Part shown: piece by piece, positions 19,845 through 30,651 of the stretch
Position numbering within the stretch: the stretch's first letter is position 1
How the letters are laid out: the number at the start of each line of letters is the position of its first letter
DNA from: JAIVJM01 sp963816985
Lineage (GTDB): Bacteria > Acidobacteriota > Blastocatellia > Pyrinomonadales > Pyrinomonadaceae
Direction of reading: 5' to 3'
DNA length: 64,000 bases
Assembly (NCBI GenBank): GCA_963816985.1
Contig: CAWFMF010000004.1
Span: 4,278,001-4,342,000 of the forward strand
Notes under the pieces: generated by a model
Database searches by the model: none
What the model saw: the letters and a program-made list of their open reading frames with translations, nothing else
Told to the model about the DNA's origin: nothing
Position numbers and translations under genes: made by a program

Positions 19845-19944
19845 GGAAGGGAAGAAGTTTTACTTAAAGTCAGTCGCGGGCGGTTCGGACGAACGAGGGC
19901 TTGAGCGCCTTTAGTCGCCGCACCGCCCGCTCGCTTTTGAGAAA

Positions 19945-22230
19945 ATGTCTCTCCTTGAAATTCTCCAACTCGTCGGTTACACGACCGCCGCCGCGCTCCA
20001 CTTCTGGATCGGCGCGCTGCTCTTCAAGCGCCGCCACGCGCTCGGAAAAATCGAGCGCCTGCTCATGCTCATCGCGCTCTCGATGGGCGTGTGGCACGGC
20101 TCTAACCTCGTCATCGCGCTGCACTCGATGCTGGGGCTGAACGACGGTCGCTGGACGCTCCTGCTCCGCTTCGTTGATTCGCTCGCCGTCATCTGCATCA
20201 CGCTCTCCTACTCGCTCCTCCTCCACGTCCACCTCCACCTCTGGGCCGACGCGCGCGGGCGCGCTTTGAATCGGACGGAGCGGGCGCGCGTCTATCTCTC
20301 GTACCTCCCGGCGGTCTTCCTCGCCTACGCCGTGCCGAAGCTCTGGACGGGCGCATACGCGCCGATGTTCGTCCGGCTCGCGCACCTCCTTCTGCCCTTC
20401 GCTTTGTGGGCGGCCTACTCGCTCTGCCTCGTCGCCGTGACCGACTTCCTCATCGCGCGTCGCTCGTCCACGCAGAGCGAGAAGCGTTTGATGCAGACGC
20501 TCGCCGCCTCCTTCGTCGGCATCGCGGCGATGATTTTAATCGTCTACGCGCTGCAACTGGGCGAAGGCACGAGCGTCGGCCCGTACCTTAAAGCAATCGC
20601 CAACCTCGGCTCGCTCGTCCCGACGGCGCTGCTCGCGTATCACATCTACCGCTACCGCTACATGGAGTTGATACTGAAGGAGAGCCTCATCGTCGCCTCC
20701 TTCGCGGCGGTCGTGCTCGTCGTCTATCTCTACGGCATCCGCACGGTCGGGCTCTGGCTCTCGACCTCCTACGGCCTCCGCGCCGAATCCATCGAGGCGA
20801 TACTGATTCTGCTCCTCGCGCTCGTCGCTTCGCCTCTGCGCCGCTGGCTCGACAAGAGGTTCCGCGAATTGTTTGAGCAGGAGGCCGCGCTCTTCCGCGA
20901 TGTCGTCCGCCGCATCGGCGCGACCGCCGGGCGTTACAAGCAACTGCCCGAACTCCTCCGCTTCGTCGAGGAGCGCACGACCGAAGGGCTCGGCCTGCGC
21001 CGCATGAGCCTCGTCATCTTAGAGAAGCCGCCAGCGTCCGATAACGCCGGTGGCGATGCGCAGCATCGCACTCGTCAGAGCATAAGCAGAGTAGGCAGAG
21101 CGGACGGCGTTGAGTTGAACATGCCGAGCCGTGTCGAAGGGACGGGCGCGCGTGAGAGAGAGTCGGCGGAAGTTGCCGTGGCAAACGGCGGGGCGGCTGA
21201 AGGCGAGACGTTCGACGGCGACTCTTTTAACTTTAAGGTCGGGGACGTTGACGCCGAGACGGACGGCGAACGCAGGTGGCTTTGGGACGTGCTTGAGCGT
21301 TCGCGTGAAAGCGCTTGGTCGCCCGTCGAGGGTGAGCCTCTTTTACGCGAGGCCGGTTTTGAGATCGCCTTCCCGCTCCGGCGCGAAGAGCAGGAAGTCG
21401 GGTTGATGCTAGTGGACGCCGCGCCCGACGCCTTGACCTACGACGTGCGCGCCGTCCTGGAGATGCTCGCGGGCCAGGTCGCGATTGCGGTCGAGGACTG
21501 CCGTCTCGTCGAGCAGAACGTCCAGCTCGAACGCCGCGTCGCGCACGGCGAGCGGCTCGCCGCGCTCGGACAGATGGCCGCGACCGTGGCCCACGAGGTC
21601 AAAAACCCCCTCTCGGCCATCAAGTCCATTGCGCAGGTGATGCGCGAGGACGACTACCTCAAGCGAGAGTATCTGCGCGACCTCGACCTCATCGTGAGCG
21701 AGACCGACCGCCTCAGCCGCAGCGTCACGCAGATGCTCAGCTTCGCGCGCCGCGCCCCGCAGGACGATGCGCCGCGCCGCGCCGAAGATGTCGTCCGCGC
21801 CCTCGCGCACCTCTTCCGCGAAGAGGCCAACGTGCGCGGCGTCACGCTCACGGAAGATGTCGAAGTCGCTCAATCCGAACTGAGCGGCGCGGAAGTGGCG
21901 GCGGTGCGCGACGCGATGTCGAACCTCCTCCTCAACGCCCTTCAGGCGACGCCGCGCGGCGGGAGCGTGAGGCTCGGAGGGCGCGTCGAGGGCTCGAAGA
22001 TAATCCTCTCGGTGGTGGACAGCGGCCCCGGCGTCGCCGCCGCGCAGAGCGAGCGCATCTGGGAGCCCTTCTTCACGACGCGGCAGAGGGGCACGGGTCT
22101 CGGTCTGGCCATCGTCCGCAAGCGCATCGAGGAGGTCGGCGGCCACGCTCGCCTCGCGCCGCGGAGGAAAGGCGAAGGGGCTCGCTTCGAGCTAATGGTT
22201 CCAGTCCGCACGCAGTCCGAGACTGCTTGA
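19945..22230 (+). CDS. Membrane sensor histidine kinase (7TM-like, GAF, HisKA, HATPase)
   Basis: The 761-residue product has about nine hydrophobic helices in the first 300 residues, then a GAF-like domain interrupted by a variable acidic insert (about 350-450). HisKA follows with phospho-acceptor H550 in VAHEVKNPLSAIKS, then an ATPase domain with NLLLNALQAT (N box), VVDSGPGV (G1) and RGTGLGLAIV (G2). The layout is like PrsK-type kinases. The partner is most likely the sigma54-dependent regulator encoded 46 bp downstream. The signal is unknown. Confidence 0.9.
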   Translation: MSLLEILQLVGYTTAAALHFWIGALLFKRRHALGKIERLLMLIALSMGVWHGSNLVIALHSMLGLNDGRWTLLLRFVDSLAVICITLSYSLLLHVHLHLWADARGRALNRTERARVYLSYLPAVFLAYAVPKLWTGAYAPMFVRLAHLLLPFALWAAYSLCLVAVTDFLIARRSSTQSEKRLMQTLAASFVGIAAMILIVYALQLGEGTSVGPYLKAIANLGSLVPTALLAYHIYRYRYMELILKESLIVASFAAVVLVVYLYGIRTVGLWLSTSYGLRAESIEAILILLLALVASPLRRWLDKRFRELFEQEAALFRDVVRRIGATAGRYKQLPELLRFVEERTTEGLGLRRMSLVILEKPPASDNAGGDAQHRTRQSISRVGRADGVELNMPSRVEGTGARERESAEVAVANGGAAEGETFDGDSFNFKVGDVDAETDGERRWLWDVLERSRESAWSPVEGEPLLREAGFEIAFPLRREEQEVGLMLVDAAPDALTYDVRAVLEMLAGQVAIAVEDCRLVEQNVQLERRVAHGERLAALGQMAATVAHEVKNPLSAIKSIAQVMREDDYLKREYLRDLDLIVSETDRLSRSVTQMLSFARRAPQDDAPRRAEDVVRALAHLFREEANVRGVTLTEDVEVAQSELSGAEVAAVRDAMSNLLLNALQATPRGGSVRLGGRVEGSKIILSVVDSGPGVAAAQSERIWEPFFTTRQRGTGLGLAIVRKRIEEVGGHARLAPRRKGEGARFELMVPVRTQSETA

Positions 22231-22276
22231 AGCACGAACGGCACGGGTCAAAGTCTATAACGGCACGCGGCGTGCA

Positions 22277-23779
<1,503 letters not shown>

Positions 23780-23795
23780 AAGAATGAGGCGGACA

Positions 23796-23871
23796 ACAGT
23801 ACCGCGAGCGGTCTTTCGGGCGGGTTGAGTATCGTTAAGCTCAACCCAATCGCTACCGCTCGCGGTACTGT
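23796..23871. repeat. Palindromic intergenic element (17-bp perfect arms)
   Basis: acagtaccgcgagcggt at 23796-23812 is exactly inverted at 23855-23871, and an inner gggttgag/ctcaaccc stem (23822-23829, 23840-23847) makes a cruciform. TTTT follows the right arm, so it may also terminate the kinase-regulator transcript. The core (ccg-gagcggt and gctaccgctcgcggt) resembles the elements at 34270, 41289 and 43750. Confidence 0.75.
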
Positions 23872-23924
23872 TTTGTGATGCTCGAACCGTCAAGGACGAG
23901 TTGGCACCTCGTTTGCATTTCGGT

Positions 23925-24024
23925 TCGATGCGGAAGCCCGACCGTGAGGGAGGGCGTCGCGCCTTCGGGAGGATTGACGGTCGTCGAGACCACGCCCTCC
24001 CTCACGGTCGGGCTTCCGCATCGA
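23925..24024. repeat. Perfect 33-bp inverted repeat
   Basis: The arms at 23925-23957 (beginning tcgatgcggaagcccgaccg) and 23992-24024 are exact inverse copies, with a 34-nt loop. The right arm ends just before the ribosome-binding site (aaagga) of the phosphodiesterase gene at 24038. Such long perfect arms suggest a recently inserted MITE or REP-type element. Confidence 0.8.
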
Positions 24025-24037
24025 AAGGAAAATCAAG

Positions 24038-25411
24038 TTGTTGAAGTCGTCGCTCAAATTCACCACACACGCCGTCTCGCCGTTCGTCATTGTCGCCTTG
24101 TTGCTGGCCGGTCAACCCGGCCCGGTGCGGGCGCAAAAGTCGCGCGGCGAGGCGCGTCACATCATCATCTGCGTGGACGGCGTCGGCTTCTCGACTATCC
24201 AGAAGATGCGCGCCGAGGGCCGCTTCAAATCTTTCGGCGAGCCCGCGCGGATGATTTCAACTTTCCCGACGCTGACCAATCTTTCGATGACCGACATCCT
24301 CGAACCGGCGGGCGCGGGCGAGACGCCCGGCTACGAGGACAACTACTTCGACGCGGGAGCCAATAAGCTGCGCGGCGGTGTCTTTGACCGCCTGCGCGGC
24401 GACCGCTTCGTGAAGGGGACGTTCCGCGAGCTGTTCGACTATCACCCGTCGGCCATCAAGAGCGGGCTCGGCTATGCGGCCCCGCCCGTCTCGACCTACT
24501 TCGAGGCTCTGAGTGACCTCGTGCGCCTGCGGCAGAAGGCGAAGAAGGCGCGCGGCCCGGTGTTCTTCGCCTACACGGGCGCGACCGACTCGCTCGCGCA
24601 CCTCGGCGGCGAGGGGATGCTGCGGAGCTTCCTCTCGAAGCTCGACGAGAGCATCACGGATATCATCCGCGAGAGCGATGGGCCGGTGACGGTCACGGTC
24701 TTCTCCGACCACGGCAACCACTTCCGCAAGTACCGCCGCGCGGACTTGAAGGGGCCGCTCAGGCGCGCGGGCTTCAAGTTCGGTAAAAACTTGAAGGACG
24801 AGCGCAGCGTAGTCTTCCCGCAGTTCGGCCTCATCGGCTGCGCGCTCCTCTTCACGAGGGAAGCGAACGAGCGGAGGCTCGCGGAGCTGGCCTCGAAGGT
24901 CGAAGCCGTCGAGTTCGTTTCGTTCGAGACGGAAGGAATCGTCCACGTCCTCAGCCACGACGGCGAGGCGACGATTGAGAGGCGGGGAGAGCTTTTCAGG
25001 TATCGCGCGTCGAGCGGCGACCCTCTCAAACTCAAACAGGCGTTGCGGGATTTGACTGAACGAGGGAAGGCTGACGCGGAGAGTTTCGTCGCCGACGCGG
25101 AATGGTTCGACGCGACGCGCGAAGCTGAACTGCCCGACGCGGTGCGCCGCGTCTTCACGGGGACGCGCGGCGAAGTCGGCAACCCCGCGAACGTCATCGT
25201 CAGTTTCAAAGACGGCTACTACTCCGGCAGCTCGACGCTCGACATCTTCGCCTTCCTCCGCGCGACGCACGGCAACCTCGGACGCGAGCAGAGCTTCGGC
25301 TTCGTGTTGAGCACGAACCTGAGCCTCCCGCCTTACGTCCGCGCTTCGGACGTGTGGCGCGCTCTGGGCTCGCCCGATTTAAAAAAGAGCCACGCGCACG
25401 AGGCCGAGTAA
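24038..25411 (+). CDS. Exported alkaline phosphatase/phosphodiesterase-superfamily protein
   Basis: The start is one of two consecutive TTG codons (24038, 24041) behind an aaagga ribosome-binding site. The 457-residue product has a signal peptide ending near VRAQ (about 33). Metal-site motifs of the type I phosphodiesterase/alkaline phosphatase superfamily follow in order: CVDGVG (about 45-50), the nucleophile Thr in FPTLTNLSM, TDSLAH, FSDHGN and THGNLG. It should act in the periplasm on a phospho- or sulfo-ester. The substrate is not evident. Its ribosome-binding site lies directly against the 33-bp inverted repeat, so expression may depend on that structure. Confidence 0.82.
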   Translation: MLKSSLKFTTHAVSPFVIVALLLAGQPGPVRAQKSRGEARHIIICVDGVGFSTIQKMRAEGRFKSFGEPARMISTFPTLTNLSMTDILEPAGAGETPGYEDNYFDAGANKLRGGVFDRLRGDRFVKGTFRELFDYHPSAIKSGLGYAAPPVSTYFEALSDLVRLRQKAKKARGPVFFAYTGATDSLAHLGGEGMLRSFLSKLDESITDIIRESDGPVTVTVFSDHGNHFRKYRRADLKGPLRRAGFKFGKNLKDERSVVFPQFGLIGCALLFTREANERRLAELASKVEAVEFVSFETEGIVHVLSHDGEATIERRGELFRYRASSGDPLKLKQALRDLTERGKADAESFVADAEWFDATREAELPDAVRRVFTGTRGEVGNPANVIVSFKDGYYSGSSTLDIFAFLRATHGNLGREQSFGFVLSTNLSLPPYVRASDVWRALGSPDLKKSHAHEAE

Positions 25412-25450
25412 ACGCCCGGTCTCTATCGGTTTTTCTTCTTCCCTCATCCT

Positions 25451-28291
25451 TCATCCTTCCAGAATGTCGCCCCGGAAGAGCTTCTGGCCGGCGAGCGACG
25501 TGTAGAAGCCGTAGCAGGCGAGCGCGAGCACGATGAAGAGTGCGGGGACGAAGTCGCCCGCGTACCACGCCGTGAAGTCCGAAGTGACGGGGAAGAAGAT
25601 GTTGAGGTGGAGGACGAAGATCGCCACGGCGGTCGCCAGCAGCCCGTAGCGGTACAGGACCCACACAAACAGGAACGCGCCGAGGCAGGAGAACGGCACG
25701 CCCGCGGGGCCTTCGTTGCCCCCCGTAAGACTGAGGGCGAGGGTGACGATTGCCCACAGGGCAGCCGCCGCGAGCCAGTCCCGGCGGAGGATGATGTAGA
25801 GCAGGAAGAGGAAGAACAACAGGACGAAGGGTTGCAGCAGGCCGCCGAAAATTTGCCTTGTGAGGCTCAAGACGAACGAGCGGATGCCGAGGAATTGTGT
25901 CGCCGGGAAATCGAACCACGGCACGGCGGGCGCGTAGCCGAGCCACTTCGTGACGAGGTCGGAGAGGTAAAAATTGCAGAGGATGAAGCCGAAGCCGAAG
26001 ACGGCGCCGAGCAGCACGTCGCGCCCGACGAGCGGGTCGCGGAAATCCCCGGCCATCAGCCTGCTCCAGGAGATGATGCGCCCCGGCCAGCGTCGCCGGA
26101 CGAACGGCTCGAACGCGACATAAACGACCCAGAAGAAGCACGCCCAGAAGAGCATCCCCCTCACGCCGGAGATGAAGATTATAGCCTCGTACTCAGTCGG
26201 TACGTGATGCGAGGCAAAGAGCCACTGGACGAAGCTGACGGCGAACGAGAAGGCGGCGAGACGAAATGCCCCACGGCGGTCGCCCCGACCGAGCCGGAGG
26301 TTTCTCCACGCCAGCAGCACGCCGCCCAACATCGCCGTGATGAAGATCGAGAGAAGAAGGATGGCGAGCGCACGCTCCCTCATGCTCCCCAGATATGCTT
26401 CCGGTTCGGGCGGGCGCTCCCAAACGTCTATGATCTCGAAATAGACGGGACGGTTTTCGTGTGCCGCCGCCTCGACGTGTATCTTGAAATCAGGTTGCTC
26501 CGGGTACACGCCGTCCCACGCGGCGCGCGCCGTGTACGCGTATGGCGGAATCCACGTCGAAGGGACGGGCCGGAACTTCGACACGTCGAGGCCGCTCTCG
26601 GCGAAGAAGGCCGACCAGTCGGGCTCAACGACTTCCCCCGGCGTCGTGTCCACCTGCGAGGGCACGGCGGAGAAGGAGCGCAGTCGTCCGACCGTGTCGA
26701 GCGTCACCCTCGTCATGCCCGGAGTCGTCTGCTCAGGCAAGTCCTCTGTGACCTCTCCGTCCGTCAAAAAAACGTCGAACGGGCGCGGGCTCTGCCGCCG
26801 CCAGAAGTAGATCGCGGCGGGCTGCCCCGTCTTTAATCTCTCCCATCGCGCGGGCGAGTCGTCCGTGTCCCGCACGTGATTCAGATACGCCCGGTCAATG
26901 CCCATGCCGTAAGCGCTGTCGCCGGGCGGGGACGTGTAGCCGAGTCGCCTCACGATTTCGTCCGCGCGGTTGCTCAACACGTCGGGCGACTTGTCCAGTG
27001 GAACCTGCTGGTACAGATTCACGTCTTTCGAGAGGAAGCAGATGAGGCCCACGAGCACGAAGACCGAGGCGAGGAGCGAGGCGGCGACCGAAGGACGGAG
27101 CGCGCCTTCTTTCGGCGCGGCGGCGACCATCTCCGGCGAAGGCGTCTCGCCCGCCGCCAAGGCCGCCGCCAAGGGGTCTCCGCCCGGTAAAGCCGCCGCC
27201 ACTTGCAAGGCGTTGGCGGGCCGACGCTCCGGGTCTTTTTCGAGGCAGCGGAAGATGACGCGCTCGACGAGCGGGTCGAGCCCGGCGACCAACTCCGAAG
27301 GGCTCGTCGGCGTCGTGTCGCTGCGGCGCATGCGCATCAGCTCCGGCAGACTCGCCGCCTCGAACGCGCGCCGCCCCGTAAAGAGTTCGTAGAGCACGAG
27401 GCCGAGCGAGTAGATGTCGCTGCGGACGGTCAGCTCGCGCCCGTCGAGCTGTTCGGGCGACATGTAGGCGGGTGTGCCCGCCGAAGCCTTGCGAGCCTCG
27501 CCCGCCAGCGCGGCGATGCCGAAGTCGGTGATGCGGACATCGCCGCGCTCGTCCACCATCACGTTCGCGGGCTTGAGGTCGCGGTGCAGGACGCCGCGCT
27601 CGTGGATGGCGGCGAGGCCCGCGCACAACTGGCGCGCGATCTCCTTGGCCTTGTCTTCGGGGAGCCGACCGATGCGCTTGAGGAGCGAGGAGAGTTCCTC
27701 GCCGCGCACGAACTCCATCGAGATGAAGTGCTGACCGGCGGCATCGCCCACGTCGTAGACGCGGCAGACGTGCCGGTGCGAGACCTGCCGCGCGACGCTC
27801 ACCTCCTGATAAAAACGCGAAAGCGCCGCCGCGTCGCCGTCGAGCCGCCCCGCAAGGAATTTCAGTGCGACGGGCTGCTTGAGCTTGAGGTCGTCGGCGC
27901 GGTAGACCTCGCCCATCCCGCCGCGCCCCAGGAGACCGACGACGCGGTAACGCTCGGCCAAAACGTCGCCCGCGACGAAGCGCGCGTCGTCAATCGAGCC
28001 CGAAGAGGAAGAGAACTGCGCGCTCCCGCCGTCAACCTTCCGCCCCTCGCCGCCGCCCGCCGCCGGGCCGTCGCCCCCGTCCGAGGTCATCAGGCGGGCG
28101 GCAAGTTGAAAGACAGGGGTCTCGATGAACTCCACGGCCTGCTCGTCAATGCGGAGCATCTCTTCCACTTCGAGACGCAGCGCCGTGTCGGCCCCGCACG
28201 CGTCGCGCAGAAACGACGCACGCTCCCGCTCGTCGAGTTGCAACGCGGCCTCGAACAGCTCGTCAACGCGACGCCAACGTTCCTGTCTCAT
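25451..28291 (-). CDS. PknB-type Ser/Thr protein kinase with large polytopic C-terminal domain
   Basis: The 946-residue product begins with a helical segment (1-60) seen in many acidobacterial and planctomycete-type kinases. The kinase domain spans about 112-370 with GRGGMGEVY (122-130), catalytic Lys144 in VALKF, HRDLKPAN (236-243) and DFG (256-258). A TM helix at about 405-425 leads to an external domain (about 430-650) and then roughly nine further helices. The C-terminal half resembles a membrane permease or CPBP-like fold but I cannot name it. The kinase probably couples an external or membrane signal to cytoplasmic phosphorylation. It is divergent from the methyltransferase gene. Confidence 0.88.
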   Translation of the reverse strand: MRQERWRRVDELFEAALQLDERERASFLRDACGADTALRLEVEEMLRIDEQAVEFIETPVFQLAARLMTSDGGDGPAAGGGEGRKVDGGSAQFSSSSGSIDDARFVAGDVLAERYRVVGLLGRGGMGEVYRADDLKLKQPVALKFLAGRLDGDAAALSRFYQEVSVARQVSHRHVCRVYDVGDAAGQHFISMEFVRGEELSSLLKRIGRLPEDKAKEIARQLCAGLAAIHERGVLHRDLKPANVMVDERGDVRITDFGIAALAGEARKASAGTPAYMSPEQLDGRELTVRSDIYSLGLVLYELFTGRRAFEAASLPELMRMRRSDTTPTSPSELVAGLDPLVERVIFRCLEKDPERRPANALQVAAALPGGDPLAAALAAGETPSPEMVAAAPKEGALRPSVAASLLASVFVLVGLICFLSKDVNLYQQVPLDKSPDVLSNRADEIVRRLGYTSPPGDSAYGMGIDRAYLNHVRDTDDSPARWERLKTGQPAAIYFWRRQSPRPFDVFLTDGEVTEDLPEQTTPGMTRVTLDTVGRLRSFSAVPSQVDTTPGEVVEPDWSAFFAESGLDVSKFRPVPSTWIPPYAYTARAAWDGVYPEQPDFKIHVEAAAHENRPVYFEIIDVWERPPEPEAYLGSMRERALAILLLSIFITAMLGGVLLAWRNLRLGRGDRRGAFRLAAFSFAVSFVQWLFASHHVPTEYEAIIFISGVRGMLFWACFFWVVYVAFEPFVRRRWPGRIISWSRLMAGDFRDPLVGRDVLLGAVFGFGFILCNFYLSDLVTKWLGYAPAVPWFDFPATQFLGIRSFVLSLTRQIFGGLLQPFVLLFFLFLLYIILRRDWLAAAALWAIVTLALSLTGGNEGPAGVPFSCLGAFLFVWVLYRYGLLATAVAIFVLHLNIFFPVTSDFTAWYAGDFVPALFIVLALACYGFYTSLAGQKLFRGDILEG

Positions 28292-28449
28292 CCACAGTCC
28301 CTTTCGCGTCTGATTCGTCCGTCAAGCGGCGCGGATTCTATCACTTTTGCGGGGCGGGGCCGCCGAAGAAAATCGGGTGCGATTGCCTTCGGGCGTTCGC
28401 AGCGGTTAGACTTGCGGCCTTACCGAAATCATGCGCGCGGAGTTTAAAG

Positions 28450-29106
28450 ATGAAAGCTCGTTTGGATGCAATCGTAAGGCCCGAACAGGCCGAGTACCTT
28501 GAACGACTCCTGCCCGCCAACACGGGGCTGCTCGAAGAGATGGAGGCTTACGCCGCCGAGCACAGAGTCCCCGTGGCCGACCGCGAGGTGGCGCGCTTCC
28601 TCGAAATCACGGCCCGCGCTTGCGGCGCGCGGCGCGTCCTCGAAATCGGTATGGCCATCGGCTACTCGGTCATCCATCTCGCGCGTGCTCTGCCGACGGA
28701 CGGCCTGCTCGTGACCATCGAGCCGAGCGAGGAGATGATTGCGCGGAGTGAAGAGTACCTCCGGCGCGCGGGGCTTCGTGAGCGTGTGAGGATTGAAAAG
28801 GGAAAGGCGCTCGAAGTGCTGCCGACCCTGAGTGAGACGTTCGACCTCGTCTTCCTCGACGCGTTGAAGGAGGAGTACGCCGACTATCTCGAACTCTCTC
28901 TGCCGCTTTTGCGCGTGGGCGGCGTGGTCGTCTGCGACAACCTCCTGTGGGGCGGGCAGGTCGCGGGCGAGATTCGTTCGCCCGACCAGACGGCCTCGAC
29001 GCAGGCGTTGCGCGAATTCAACCAGCGCTTCGTGCGTCACCCGCAACTGCTCGCCGAAGTGCTGCCCGTCGGCGACGGGCTCGGCTACGCGGTGAAGGTC
29101 GCCTGA
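28450..29106 (+). CDS. SAM-dependent O-methyltransferase (caffeoyl-CoA OMT-like)
   Basis: The 218-residue product has the Rossmann-type SAM-binding motif VLEIGMAIGYSVIHLA (about 63-78), an acidic residue after the second strand (VTIEPSEEM), and FDLVFLDALKEEY, the divalent-metal-binding region of the COMT-like O-methyltransferases. CDNLLWGG follows as in the family. The substrate is unknown; many annotated members in bacteria act on catechols or remain untested. It lies 60 bp upstream of the nucleotidyltransferase gene, so it may belong to the peptide-modification locus. Confidence 0.88.
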   Translation: MKARLDAIVRPEQAEYLERLLPANTGLLEEMEAYAAEHRVPVADREVARFLEITARACGARRVLEIGMAIGYSVIHLARALPTDGLLVTIEPSEEMIARSEEYLRRAGLRERVRIEKGKALEVLPTLSETFDLVFLDALKEEYADYLELSLPLLRVGGVVVCDNLLWGGQVAGEIRSPDQTASTQALREFNQRFVRHPQLLAEVLPVGDGLGYAVKVA

Positions 29107-29166
29107 CAGGCTGAAGTCTTCGCCCCTCGCGCGCGAGTCGCGGTCTTTCGCGCTCGCTCTCACCTA

Positions 29167-30363
29167 ATGTCTTCCACCCAAGCAGAGTCAGCCATCAAGA
29201 GGCCGTCGCGTGCGAGGCCGGAGCAAGAGCTTCTGCTCTGCTGCGCCCGCGTGCGTGTCGGCGAAGAGCTGAAGGAGAGAATCGTCCGGCTCGCCGGGCA
29301 GAATCTCGACTGGGATTACCTGTTTCAACTGGCGAAGCGGCACTCGGTGCTCCCGCTCCTTTACTGGCAACTCAACGCGAACGCCGCCGCCGCCGTGCCC
29401 GCCGGACAGCTCGAACGACTCCGCTCCAGGTTTCGCGACAACGCGGCGCGCAACCTCTATCTGACGGGCGAGCTGGAACGCATCATCACGCAGTTCAAGG
29501 CGGAGGGGGTGGAGATTCTGCCCTACAAAGGCCCGGCGCTCGCCGCCGCCGCCTACGGTCAAATCTCCCTGCGCCGCTTCGTTGACCTCGACGTGCTGGT
29601 GAGTAAAGGCGACGTGCCGCGCGCCAAAGAGCTTCTCCTCGCGCGCGGCTTCCGTCCCGCGCTCGCTCTGAGCCCGGCGCAGGAGAGACTCTTACTCCGC
29701 ACGCAGCACAATCTTCCTTTCGAGCGCGACGGCGGGCGGCTGGTCGTGGAACTGCACTGGGAGGTCGCCTCGAAGCAGTTCGCGCCCGCCTCCTTCGGCG
29801 AGGGCTTCGGCGAGGGGAGGGAACGGGTCAAGCTCCTCAAGCTCGAAGTCGAGAGCCTCTCGCCGGAAGACCTCCTCCTTTCGCTCTGCGTCCACGGGAC
29901 GAAGCACCTCTGGGAGCGTCTGGCGTGGATTTGCGACATCGCCGAGCTGGTCAGGGCTCGACCGCAAATGAACTGGCAACAACTCGCGGAGAGGGCGCGG
30001 AACTTGCGGGCCGAGCGGATGTTGCATCTCGGACTCCGGCTCGCGCTCGACCTTTTGGACGCCCCGCTTCCCGCAGAGATTAAGAGCCGCGTCTCGTCCG
30101 ACACGGCGGCGGGGGAGTTGGCGACGCAGGTCACGGAGAGACTTTTTGAAGGGGCAGAGTACAGCCCGGCGGGCCTCCTCAAGAACATGAATTTCAACCT
30201 CCGCGCGCGCCGCGACTGGCGCGACAAGGCCCGTTACCTGAGTTTCATCTTCACGCCGACCGACGGCGACCTCGGCGTCGTGCGACTGCCCGCCGGGCTC
30301 TCCTTCGTCTACTACCTCCTCCGCCCCTTCCGCCTGCTGCTCAAAGGCGAGGGCGTCGAATAA
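29167..30363 (+). CDS. Nucleotidyltransferase-family protein (NTP_transf_5, lasso-cluster type)
   Basis: The 398-residue product shows the family pattern KGPALAAAAYGQISLRRFVDLDVLV (quoted positions about 119-143), where DLD is the likely metal site, and then VELHWEV and SPEDLLLSLCVHGTKHLW. Proteins of this family recur beside HprK-like kinases and PqqD/B2 proteins in lasso-peptide clusters and related loci; their role is thought to be nucleotidyl transfer but is poorly tested. It sits upstream of the precursor-like peptide, separated by the double-STN gene. A 288-bp gap follows. Confidence 0.82.
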   Translation: MSSTQAESAIKRPSRARPEQELLLCCARVRVGEELKERIVRLAGQNLDWDYLFQLAKRHSVLPLLYWQLNANAAAAVPAGQLERLRSRFRDNAARNLYLTGELERIITQFKAEGVEILPYKGPALAAAAYGQISLRRFVDLDVLVSKGDVPRAKELLLARGFRPALALSPAQERLLLRTQHNLPFERDGGRLVVELHWEVASKQFAPASFGEGFGEGRERVKLLKLEVESLSPEDLLLSLCVHGTKHLWERLAWICDIAELVRARPQMNWQQLAERARNLRAERMLHLGLRLALDLLDAPLPAEIKSRVSSDTAAGELATQVTERLFEGAEYSPAGLLKNMNFNLRARRDWRDKARYLSFIFTPTDGDLGVVRLPAGLSFVYYLLRPFRLLLKGEGVE

Positions 30364-30481
30364 AGCGGTTGCGAAAGGCGAACCGTCCCCGCCGGTCGAA
30401 CATCCCACCTCGTGGCGTCAGTTCAGAAATCGTTAACGTTTCAAAACATTGTGCTTATGGCGAGGAAAGGAGGGTAAGCCG

Positions 30482-30510
30482 TTGACGCTGATGTTGTTTT
30501 ATGTTAGCTT
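30482..30510 (+). promoter_or_regulatory. Candidate promoter of the peptide-modification operon
   Basis: TTGACG at 30482-30487 and TAGCTT at 30505-30510 are separated by 17 bp, in the 288-bp gap before the double-STN gene. The rest of that gap (30364-30651) has no protein gene; it contains an outer ggagaa/ttctcc pairing near 30572-30633 that could fold in the leader. Confidence 0.4.
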
Positions 30511-30651
30511 CCGCTAGCTGGTTCAAATACACGCTGGTGTCGAGTTAAATCCTCCTATCGGTTGTCCGGAGAAGGCCTTCATTCCTGAGTCATCCCGCGT
30601 GCCGGGGTTTCGAGCGTTACGCGTTCTCCAGAAGGAAATTATCTTTTCGTA

